A stretch of 53,402 bases of DNA from Pseudomonadota bacterium. GTDB taxonomy: Bacteria; Pseudomonadota; Gammaproteobacteria; Burkholderiales; Thiobacillaceae. Below are positions 42,715 through 49,554 of this stretch, one piece after another. The stretch lies in contig JAUXXW010000040.1 of assembly GCA_030684775.1 (NCBI GenBank), positions 1 through 53,402 of the forward strand. The letters run 5' to 3'. Position 1 is the stretch's first letter. Every line of letters begins with the position of its first letter. Below the pieces are notes generated by a model. It was given only the letters and a program-made list of their open reading frames with translations. It had not been told where the DNA came from and did no database searches. The position numbers and the translations under genes were made by a program.

Positions 42715-43566
42715 TCAGGACTCAGGTTCCGGCCCCGGGGTCTTGTCGCGCATCTGAAGTTCGTACAGCTTCGCGTATTTCAGGAAACTGGTCAGACACC
42801 CAATGCCGATATGCACCAGCCCCGGCACCCCATCGAGAAAACCTCGGCGCAGGAGGTAAAACTTCGCGAAGCGGGCGATAGGGCTGGTCAGCATTTTCAC
42901 CACCGAAAACCGTTTTCCGGCCGCGAACATGCGCGCGGCCTGGAGGTCGGTGTAATGGTTCTGCTTCGCCAGGTAGTCCGCCAGGCCCTGCTCGGACTCG
43001 TGCAGCAGATCGCCTGACAGTTTCACGACCGCCCCGCCGCACTCCAATTTCTCGTGTACGACATCCTCGCTCCAGTTGGCGTAGCGGCGATCAAACAGGC
43101 GGGCACACCAGTCCGGATAGCCTTCGCCATGGCGCAGCCAGCGGCCCATGAAACGGTTGCGACGAGGGAGGAGGTAGGCGACGGGCTCCTTCATATCAAC
43201 CGTCGTTCCCTCTCCCCCGGCCCCTCTGATGAAGCCACTACCCTTCGGTACCACACAGGGGGAGAGGGGTAAGGCTTGTTCGATGCTGGCCATGAGTTCC
43301 GGGGTCAATCGCTCATCCGCATCCAGCGACAATACCCAGTCATATTTCGCCTGCAAGGCGGCGAAGCGTTTCTGTGGCCCATAGCCTAGCCAGACCTGGT
43401 GGATGACCCGCGCGCCCAGGCGTTCCGCCACTGCGACGGTGTCGTCGCCGCTGCCGGAATCGACGACCAGAACTTCGTCGGCGCCGGGAACGCTGGCGAG
43501 GCACTCAGGCAGCAATGTGGCGGCGTTCTTGGTAATGATGACCAGGGAGAAAGGGGGGCGCTTCAT
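42715..43566 (-). CDS. glycosyltransferase family 2, WaaE/KdtX-like, with an in-frame repeat insertion
   Basis: A GT2 enzyme of 283 residues. SLVIITKNAATLLPECLASV and EVLVVDSGSGDDTVAVAERLG form the nucleotide site, and WVLSLDADERLTPELMASI holds the D-x-D. FMGRWLRHGEGYPDWCARLF is typical of the WaaE group of LPS-core glucosyltransferases. Between about residues 97 and 123, VVPKGSGFIRGAGGEG is encoded by a palindromic repeat (43208-43268) and is extra to the fold. The start overlaps the stop of the HepT remnant by ATGA. Confidence 0.87.
   Translation of the reverse strand: MKRPPFSLVIITKNAATLLPECLASVPGADEVLVVDSGSGDDTVAVAERLGARVIHQVWLGYGPQKRFAALQAKYDWVLSLDADERLTPELMASIEQALPLSPCVVPKGSGFIRGAGGEGTTVDMKEPVAYLLPRRNRFMGRWLRHGEGYPDWCARLFDRRYANWSEDVVHEKLECGGAVVKLSGDLLHESEQGLADYLAKQNHYTDLQAARMFAAGKRFSVVKMLTSPIARFAKFYLLRRGFLDGVPGLVHIGIGCLTSFLKYAKLYELQMRDKTPGPEPES
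43208..43268 (-). repeat. palindromic repeat inserted in frame in the GT2 gene
   Basis: Perfect 11-base arms CCCTCTCCCCC (43208-43218) and GGGGGAGAGGG (43258-43268) enclose 39 bases. It is of the dispersed C/G-rich palindrome type, and it is translated without breaking the frame of the glycosyltransferase. Confidence 0.75.
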
Positions 43567-43910
43567 GTCCCTGATTCGTTCTCGGCCGCTTCGCGGATAG
43601 CTGGCAACCACAGCAGCAACTGAGGCAATGCCGTCTGTGCCGTATCCCAGACCACGTCAAGATTGATGTCGAAATAGCCGTGCGCGATACGGTTGCGCAT
43701 GCCCTTCATGCCGCGCCATGGCACATCTGGATACCTATCCAGAAATGACGCGTAGTCCTTCAGCAGTTTGGTGGCGGCCTCGCCGATGATGATGAGATTC
43801 AGCAAGGTAGGGCGGAAAAGCGGTTGTATCGCGCCTTCCGCCGTATGTTTGGCATTCGGCGGATAACACCGGCAAAAAGCCGCCGGCTCATCCGCCCTAC
43901 GCGTGCTCAT
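43563..43910 (-). CDS. DUF86/HepT-like HEPN protein, 5' half replaced
   Basis: The C-terminal 80 residues are a HepT-family (DUF86) protein. LLNLIIIGEAATKLLKDYAS and VPWRGMKGMRNRIAHGYF include R72-x4-H77-x-Y79, the RNase and AMPylation motif. The first 34 residues (RADEPAAFCRCYPPNAKHT and onward) are encoded by a palindromic repeat (43807-43900) and replace the usual first helix. No MNT partner gene is present beside it. I regard it as a remnant, possibly still translated because it couples to the GT2 gene by ATGA. Confidence 0.65.
   Translation of the reverse strand: MSTRRADEPAAFCRCYPPNAKHTAEGAIQPLFRPTLLNLIIIGEAATKLLKDYASFLDRYPDVPWRGMKGMRNRIAHGYFDINLDVVWDTAQTALPQLLLWLPAIREAAENESGT
43807..43900 (-). 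repeat. palindromic repeat with GTAGGGCGGA arms
   Basis: Arms GTAGGGCGGA (43807-43816) and TCCGCCCTAC (43891-43900) match perfectly. The element supplies the TAG stop of waaF (43897-43899) and the N-terminal codons of the HepT remnant. GTAGGGCGGAT-type repeats are common in proteobacterial intergenic regions. Confidence 0.75.
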
Positions 43911-44979
43911 TCGACACACCCGGCAGTACTTCCAGCACCCTTTCCGGCCCCAGCTTGTTCAGGCAATCCAGGTGCCCGAACGGACATTCCCGCTTGAAGC
44001 AGGGGCTGCATTCCAGTCCGAGGCGAACCACCTTCGCCTTGTCCGAATAGGGTGGCGTGTAGCCGGGATCGGTCGAACCGTAGACGGCCACGACCGGCAC
44101 ATCCACGGCGGCGGCGATGTGCATGAGGCCGGAATCGTTGCTGACCACGGCATCGGCGCAGGCGAGGAGGTCGACGGTTTCTTCGAGGGTGGTCTGGCCG
44201 GCGAGGTTGGTGCAGGCGCCGCCGGTCGATTGGTTGATCGCGTCCGTTGCTGTCTTGTCCTTGGCTGAACCGAATAGCCAGACCTGCCAGCCCTGCTCCA
44301 TTTTGGCGCGCGCCACCGCCGCGTAATGGGTTTCCGGCCAGCGTTTGGCGGGACCGAACTCGGCGCCGGGGCAAAGGGCGAGGATGCGGCGGTCGCGTTT
44401 GAGCCCCAGGCGGTCGAGGCTGGCTTGCTGGGCCTTGGGGTCGACGGTCAGCCGGGGTTGTGGGGGAATGAACGCGCCGGGTTCTGATTGCATGAGTTGA
44501 GAAATCCCCCCTGCCCCCCTTTGGGAAAGGGGGGTGAGTTCGGGAGGCATGGCCAGGGCGCTGTAGCGTTCCACCAACTTCGGCATGGCCTGTTTGTCGA
44601 GTCGCCGTTTGTCGTTGAGCAGGCCGTGGCGGAATTCGCCGAGGTAGCCGGTGCGCAGGGGAATGCCAGCAAGGAAGGGAACCAGCGCGGATTTCCAGGA
44701 ATTGGGCAGGACGATGGCCTGGTCGTAGCCTTCGCGCGCCAGTTCGCGGCCGAGCCGCCAGCGTTCCATCAATCCGAAGCGGCCATGCGCGAAGGGCGCG
44801 ACCAGCGCTCGCCGCACTTCCGGCATGCGCGCCAGGATGCCGTGCGACCAGGCCGGCGCCAGCACGTCGAGTTCCAGGCCAGGATGCCGCACCGCCAGTG
44901 CCTTGAACAGGCTCTGCGCCATCAGCATGTCGCCCACCCAGGAGGGGCCGACGATCAGGCAGCGGGTGGACTTCCCCAT
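43897..44979 (-). CDS. waaF: lipopolysaccharide heptosyltransferase II, with repeat insertion
   Basis: A GT9 enzyme of 360 residues adding the second heptose to the inner core. CLIVGPSWVGDMLMAQSLFKAL is the N-terminal motif. LALCPGAEFGPAKRWPETHYAAVA and ADAVVSNDSGLMHIAAAVDVPVVAVYG bind ADP-heptose, and PCFKRECPFGHLDCL is a WaaF-type cysteine tail. The segment LTPLSQRGAGGISQLMQSEP (44485-44545) comes from a palindromic repeat and interrupts the linker between the two domains. ATG at 44979 begins MGKSTRCL; longer starts fall in a repeat. The stop lies within another repeat. Confidence 0.92.
   Translation of the reverse strand: MGKSTRCLIVGPSWVGDMLMAQSLFKALAVRHPGLELDVLAPAWSHGILARMPEVRRALVAPFAHGRFGLMERWRLGRELAREGYDQAIVLPNSWKSALVPFLAGIPLRTGYLGEFRHGLLNDKRRLDKQAMPKLVERYSALAMPPELTPLSQRGAGGISQLMQSEPGAFIPPQPRLTVDPKAQQASLDRLGLKRDRRILALCPGAEFGPAKRWPETHYAAVARAKMEQGWQVWLFGSAKDKTATDAINQSTGGACTNLAGQTTLEETVDLLACADAVVSNDSGLMHIAAAVDVPVVAVYGSTDPGYTPPYSDKAKVVRLGLECSPCFKRECPFGHLDCLNKLGPERVLEVLPGVSNEHA
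44514..44534 (-). repeat. hairpin repeat core inside waaF
   Basis: CCCCCCTTT-GGG-AAAGGGGGG is a perfect nine-base stem with a three-base loop, part of a longer dispersed element with a CCCCCCTGC flank. It is translated in frame in the interdomain linker of WaaF. Confidence 0.7.
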
Positions 44980-45000
44980 CAACGTGAAACAACCGCCATG

Positions 45001-45118
45001 CCGTAGGAGCGGACCGTGTCCGCGATGCGCCGGCAGGCGCAAAGGGCTGACGTTCGCCTAGGCCACACGTCTCGCCTTTGCGCCTGCCGGCGCATCGCGG
45101 CTAAAGCCGCTCCTACGG
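45001..45118. repeat. large nested inverted repeat between waaF and hldD
   Basis: Outer arms CCGTAGGAGCGG (45001-45012) and CCGCTCCTACGG (45107-45118) match perfectly. Inner 25-base arms at 45021-45045 and 45075-45099 (CGCGATGCGCCGGCAGGCGC then AAAGG, and the complement) also match perfectly. The whole could fold as a cruciform or long hairpin in the 178-base gap. The GTAGGAGCGGCTTTAGCCGCGA type is a known REP family in several proteobacteria. It could act as a transcript stabiliser or attenuator before waaF. Confidence 0.8.
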
Positions 45119-45157
45119 CGTGTTTCATTTTCCGGGGCGGCCGTCCGACCATGACCA

Positions 45158-46108
45158 TCAGCCCGGATTCTGTTCCAGCCAGGCCAGGTACTTGGGCACG
45201 CCCTCTTCCACCGTCATGAACTCGGCCGTGTAGCCGGCCTGACGCAGGTTGCCGATGTCGGCCTGGGTGTAGCTCTGGTAGCGGCCCTTGAGGTGTTCGG
45301 GGAAGGGCATGTATTCGATCTCGCCGCGACCGTGATGCTGGATCACCGCGCGGGCGACGTCGTTGAAGCTCTGGGCGCGGCCGGTGCCGACGTTGAAGAT
45401 GCCGGAGACGCCGGGGTTGTCGAGCAGCCATAGTTTCACGGCGACGGCGTCGTCGACGTGGATGAAGTCGCGCAGTTGCTCGCCGTTGCCGTAGCCGTCG
45501 GTGCCTTCGAACAGCTTCAGTTTGCCTTCCTTGAGGATCTGGTTGTGGAAGTGGAAGGCGACGCTGGCCATGCTGCCCTTGTGCTGTTCGCGCGGGCCGT
45601 AGACGTTGAAATAACGCAGGCCGCAGACCTGGCTGGTGAGTGCACTTTGATAGCGTCGCAGGTACTGATCGAACTGGAACTTGGAGTAGGCGTACATGTT
45701 GAGCGGCTTCTCGTGCTGGCGCGCTTCCTTGAACACCGGCCCCATGCCGTAGACCGAGGCGCTGGATGCGTAGATGAACGGCGCCTCCATCGACTGACAC
45801 CAGTGCAGCAACGTCTTGGTGTACTCGAAGTTGTTCTTCATGATGAATTCGCCGTCCCACTCTGTGGTGGCGGAACAGGCGCCTTCATGCACCACGCCTT
45901 CGACCTTGCCAAAATCCCAACCGGCCTGAAGGCGCTTGATGAAGTCGAGACGGTCGACGTAATCGACGATGTCGCAGTCGGCCAGGTTCTTGAACTTGAT
46001 GCCTTCCTTGAGGTCGTCGACCACCAGGATGTCGGAAATGCCGCGCAGGTTGAGCGCCTTGACCATGTTGCTGCCGATGAGGCCGGCGCCGCCGGTGATG
46101 ATGTACAT
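45158..46108 (-). CDS. hldD: ADP-L-glycero-D-manno-heptose 6-epimerase
   Basis: An extended SDR of 316 residues making ADP-L-glycero-D-manno-heptose for the LPS core. [19 protein letters not shown] is the NADP loop, [18 protein letters not shown] the serine region, and [17 protein letters not shown] the Y-x3-K pair. [19 protein letters not shown] is specific for HldD. It begins three bases after hldE ends, forming an hldE-hldD pair. Confidence 0.95.
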   Translation of the reverse strand: MYIITGGAGLIGSNMVKALNLRGISDILVVDDLKEGIKFKNLADCDIVDYVDRLDFIKRLQAGWDFGKVEGVVHEGACSATTEWDGEFIMKNNFEYTKTLLHWCQSMEAPFIYASSASVYGMGPVFKEARQHEKPLNMYAYSKFQFDQYLRRYQSALTSQVCGLRYFNVYGPREQHKGSMASVAFHFHNQILKEGKLKLFEGTDGYGNGEQLRDFIHVDDAVAVKLWLLDNPGVSGIFNVGTGRAQSFNDVARAVIQHHGRGEIEYMPFPEHLKGRYQSYTQADIGNLRQAGYTAEFMTVEEGVPKYLAWLEQNPG

Positions 46109-46111
46109 GGG

Positions 46112-47536
46112 TTATCCCTTTTTGATGATTGCGATCATGGATGAGGTGGAATGCCCGGACAGGAAGGGCAGCACTTTCACTTCGCCGCCCGCCGCCGTCA
46201 CGCATTCGCCACCGGCGATGTCCTCGGGCCGGTAATCGCCGCCTTTAACCAGCACGTCCGGGCAGACCCGGCAGATCAGGCGTTGCGGCGTGTCTTCCGA
46301 GAACGGCACCACCCAGTCCACCGCCGCCAGCGCCGCCAGCACGATCGAGCGAGCTTCCAGCGGGTTGACCGGGCGGGTTTCCCCTTTCAGGCGACGCACC
46401 GAGTCGTCGTCGTTCACCGCGAGGATGAGGCGGTCGCCCAGCGCACGCGCCTGTTGCAGATAGGTGACGTGGCCGGCATGAAGGATGTCGAAACAGCCGT
46501 TGGTCATGACGATGCGCTCGCCCGCCGCGCGTGCTCGCGCCACCAGGGCGAGCAAATCGTCTTCCGAGACGGCGCCGCGCCGGATCGGCAGGTGTTCTTC
46601 CATCGCCGCCATCAATTCCGCTGGGGAGACGGTGGCCGTGCCCAGCTTGCCGACCACCACACCGGCGCCCAGGTTGGACAGCACCACCGCTTCGTGCATC
46701 GACTCACCCGCCGCCAGGGCCGCCGCCAGCACCGCCACCACGGTATCGCCAGCGCCGGTGACGTCGTAGACCTCGCGCGCGCGGGTCGGCAGATGCACCG
46801 GCGCGTGGCCGCGTTGCAGCAAACACATGCCCTTCTCGCTGCGGGTCACCAGAAGGGCTTCGAGGTCGAGTGCATCGCGCAAGGCGCAGCCTTTGGCGGC
46901 GAGATCGGCATCGTCGAGCACCGCGCCGACCACCGCCTCGAATTCGGACTGGTTCGGAGTCAGCAACGTTGCACCGCGATAGCGCTGGAAATCTGTGCCC
47001 TTGGGATCGACCACCACCGGCAGGCCGCGTTCGCGCGCGGCGCGGATCAGCGGCTGGGCATCGCGCAGCACGCCCTTGGCGTAATCGGACAGCACCACCG
47101 CCTTCGCCTGCGGCAAGGCTTGCAGGAAGCGGCCGAGAATGCCGCTGCCGTCGCAAGCCAGGAAACCATCCTCGAAATCCAGGCGGATGAGTTGCTGGTG
47201 TTTGGAAAGAATGCGCAGCTTGGTGATGGTGCGGCTGCCGGGCACCGAGACGAAATCGCTGGAGACACCACGCGCGGCGAGACGGTCGGCGAGCAGGCCG
47301 GCCTCGGCATCCTCGCCCACCAGTCCGACCAGTGCCACGGAAGCGCCCAGCGCGGCGGCGTTGAGCGCCACGTTGGCGGCGCCGCCGGGGCGCAACTCGT
47401 CGTCTTCCACCTTGACCACCGGTACCGGCGCTTCCGGCGAGATGCGCGAGGTCGAGCCCTGCCAGTAGCGGTCCAGCATCACATCGCCCACGACCAGCAC
47501 CGAGGCGGCGGAAAAATCAGGCAGTTTCAAGTGCAT
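46112..47536 (-). CDS. hldE: bifunctional heptose 7-phosphate kinase / heptose 1-phosphate adenylyltransferase
   Basis: A two-domain protein of 474 residues. The N-terminal ribokinase-like half has [30 protein letters not shown] and [17 protein letters not shown] with the catalytic Asp. The C-terminal nucleotidyltransferase has [18 protein letters not shown] with the H-x-G-H motif, about residue 340. It makes ADP-D-glycero-D-manno-heptose in two of the heptose steps. The dedicated phosphatase GmhB is not seen in the window. The start is 54 bases from the divergent gmhA. Confidence 0.95.
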   Translation of the reverse strand: MHLKLPDFSAASVLVVGDVMLDRYWQGSTSRISPEAPVPVVKVEDDELRPGGAANVALNAAALGASVALVGLVGEDAEAGLLADRLAARGVSSDFVSVPGSRTITKLRILSKHQQLIRLDFEDGFLACDGSGILGRFLQALPQAKAVVLSDYAKGVLRDAQPLIRAARERGLPVVVDPKGTDFQRYRGATLLTPNQSEFEAVVGAVLDDADLAAKGCALRDALDLEALLVTRSEKGMCLLQRGHAPVHLPTRAREVYDVTGAGDTVVAVLAAALAAGESMHEAVVLSNLGAGVVVGKLGTATVSPAELMAAMEEHLPIRRGAVSEDDLLALVARARAAGERIVMTNGCFDILHAGHVTYLQQARALGDRLILAVNDDDSVRRLKGETRPVNPLEARSIVLAALAAVDWVVPFSEDTPQRLICRVCPDVLVKGGDYRPEDIAGGECVTAAGGEVKVLPFLSGHSTSSMIAIIKKG

Positions 47537-47590
47537 GGGCGTGGATTTGAATGGTTAAATCGGCGCGTATTCTACTTGCGCCAACCCGCC

Positions 47591-48160
47591 ATGCCTTCGA
47601 TTTCAGCCATCTTCGACGCCCATCTGGACGCGATTCACGCGCTCCGGACGCAAGAAACCACGATTCAGGAACTCGGCGCGCACCTGGTCACCTGCCTGCG
47701 CTACGGCAACCGGATCTTTCTCTGCGGCAACGGCGGCAGCGCGGCGGACGCCCAGCACATCGCCGCTGAAATGGTCTGCCGCTTCGAGACCAATCGCCGC
47801 GCCCTCCCCGCCATCGCGCTGACCACCGACACCTCCGCGCTCACCGCCATCGGCAACGATTTCGGTTATGAGCGCGTGTTCGCGCGCCAGGTCGAAGCAT
47901 TGGCGCGTCCCGGCGATCTGCTGATCGGAATTTCCACCAGCGGCAACAGCGGCAACATCATCGCCGCCGTGGAACAGGCGAGAGACATGGGCATCGCCAC
48001 GCTCGGCCTGCTCGGCGGCGACGGTGGCAAACTGCGCGGCCTGGTGGACCACGAGATGCGGGTGCCGGTGCGCGAAACCGCGCGCGTCCAGGAATGCCAC
48101 ATCCTCATCGGCCATATCTGGTGCGGCATGATCGACGAAGCCTTCACGGAACCCGTGTAG
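47591..48160 (+). CDS. gmhA: phosphoheptose isomerase
   Basis: A SIS-domain isomerase of 189 residues turning sedoheptulose 7-phosphate into D-glycero-D-manno-heptose 7-phosphate, the first step of heptose synthesis. IFLCGNGGSAADAQHIAAE and GISTSGNSGNIIAAVEQA are the phosphosugar loops, ECHILIGHIWCGMID holds the late His. ATG at 47591 follows the promoter gap shared with hldE; longer open sequence upstream is antisense to hldE. The TAG stop lies in a REP-like repeat. Confidence 0.95.
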   Translation: MPSISAIFDAHLDAIHALRTQETTIQELGAHLVTCLRYGNRIFLCGNGGSAADAQHIAAEMVCRFETNRRALPAIALTTDTSALTAIGNDFGYERVFARQVEALARPGDLLIGISTSGNSGNIIAAVEQARDMGIATLGLLGGDGGKLRGLVDHEMRVPVRETARVQECHILIGHIWCGMIDEAFTEPV

Positions 48161-48214
48161 CGCCGGCTTCCAGCCGGCTGTTTTAATGACGCCGGCAAGG
48201 ATGCCGGCGCTACA
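48156..48214. repeat. REPIN-like pair of inverted REP elements
   Basis: Outer arms TGTAGCGCCGGC (48156-48167) and GCCGGCGCTACA (48203-48214) match perfectly. Inside are two small hairpins, GCCGGC-TTCCA-GCCGGC (48162-48178) and GCCGGC-AAGGAT-GCCGGC (48191-48208). This pair of oppositely oriented REPs is the form of a REPIN. It provides the TAG stop of gmhA and fills the gap to xseA. Confidence 0.8.
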
Positions 48215-48231
48215 TAACCCCCTTGCCCACC

Positions 48232-49545
48232 ATGTCCTCCCCTCCCATCCTCTCCGTCTCCGAACTCAACCGCCTCGCCCGCCTGGCGCTGGAAAAGGCG
48301 CTGCCATCGTGCTGGGTGGGGGGGGAAATCTCCAATCTCACCCGTGCATCTTCCGGGCACTGGTATTTCACCCTCAAGGACGCCCAGGCCGGGGTGCGCT
48401 GCGCCATGTTCCGCAACCGCAACCAGTTCGTCGACTGGCAGCCGCGCGAGGGTGATCGTGTCGAACTGCGCGCGCAGCCGACCCTGTATGAAGCGCGCGG
48501 CGACTACCAACTGATCGTCGAGGCCATGCGCCGCGCCGGTGCCGGCGCCCTGTTCGAGGCCTTTCTGAAACTGAAGGCGAAGCTGGAACAGGAAGGCCTG
48601 TTCGCGCCGGAACGCAAACGCGCCCTCCCCCCCTACCCGCGCGTCGTCGGCATCATCACCTCGCCGCAGGCCGCCGCGCTGCGCGATGTCCTCACCACCC
48701 TGAAACGGCGCTGGCCGGCCGCCGCCGTGGTGCTCTACCCGACCCCGGTGCAGGGTGCCGAAGCGCCCGCCGGCCTGCGTGCCGCCCTGGCCCACGCCGC
48801 CCGCCGTATGGAATGCGATGTCCTGCTGCTGGTGCGCGGTGGCGGCAGTCTCGAAGACCTGTGGGCGTTCAACGACGAAGGCCTCGCGCGCGCCATCGCC
48901 GCCAGCCCGATTCCGCTGGTCAGCGGCGTCGGCCACGAAACCGACTTCACCATCGCCGATTTCGTCGCCGACCTGCGCGCCCCCACCCCCACCGGCGCCG
49001 CCCAGCTCGCCACCCCGGATCGCGAGGAGCTCGCGCAGCATCTCGACCATCTGAATCGACGCCAGATCCACGCGCGGCGTCGCCAGTTCGAATCGCTGGC
49101 GCAGCGCCTCGACAGCCTCACCCGGCGCCTGCGCCATCCCGCGCGGCACTTGGCTGCGCAACGGCAACATCTGGATCATCTGGCCAACCGCCTGCGCCTG
49201 GCGCGGCTCGCCCTGTTGGCGCGCGCACGGCAAAGGGTCGACCGCCTCAACGAACGGCTCGGCGCGGGCAAACCCAACCCGGCCGCTTTGCGGGAACGGG
49301 TGCAACGGCTACAAACCACCCTCGCGCGGACTTGGGCCGGCCACCCGGACCGCAATCGCCTGGCCGCCCTCACCGCCCACCTCGACCATCTAAACCCGCA
49401 AGCGGTGCTGGAACGCGGTTACAGCATCACACGCGATGCGCAAGGCCGCGTGGTCAGGGATGGCGCCTTGCTGAAAGAAGACGAACGCCTCGATCTGACC
49501 TTCGCCCACGGCGGCGCGACAGCCAGGGTCACGCGAGGAACGTAG
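48232..49545 (+). CDS. xseA: exodeoxyribonuclease VII large subunit
   Basis: A nuclease subunit of 437 residues that degrades single-stranded DNA. The N-terminal OB-fold has CWVGGEISNLTRASSGHWYF. The catalytic core has VVGIITSPQAAALRDVLTTL, VLLLVRGGGSLEDLWAFNDE and SGVGHETDFTIADFVADLRA. A long arginine- and leucine-rich coiled-coil region (residues about 265-385) precedes the C-terminal AVLERGYSITRDAQGRVV. ATG at 48232 is chosen over a TTG nine bases upstream. A G8 run at about 48308 stays in frame. It converges on ppk1 with nine bases between. Confidence 0.95.
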   Translation: MSSPPILSVSELNRLARLALEKALPSCWVGGEISNLTRASSGHWYFTLKDAQAGVRCAMFRNRNQFVDWQPREGDRVELRAQPTLYEARGDYQLIVEAMRRAGAGALFEAFLKLKAKLEQEGLFAPERKRALPPYPRVVGIITSPQAAALRDVLTTLKRRWPAAAVVLYPTPVQGAEAPAGLRAALAHAARRMECDVLLLVRGGGSLEDLWAFNDEGLARAIAASPIPLVSGVGHETDFTIADFVADLRAPTPTGAAQLATPDREELAQHLDHLNRRQIHARRRQFESLAQRLDSLTRRLRHPARHLAAQRQHLDHLANRLRLARLALLARARQRVDRLNERLGAGKPNPAALRERVQRLQTTLARTWAGHPDRNRLAALTAHLDHLNPQAVLERGYSITRDAQGRVVRDGALLKEDERLDLTFAHGGATARVTRGT

Positions 49546-49554
49546 CCCCCCCGC

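Noticed and set aside
46151-47590. Long 5' extension of gmhA
   Set aside because: It is antisense to hldE; GmhA has its normal length from the ATG at 47591.
48306-48315. G8 run in xseA as a third frameshift site
   Set aside because: The reading frame is intact across it, and xseA is a housekeeping gene.
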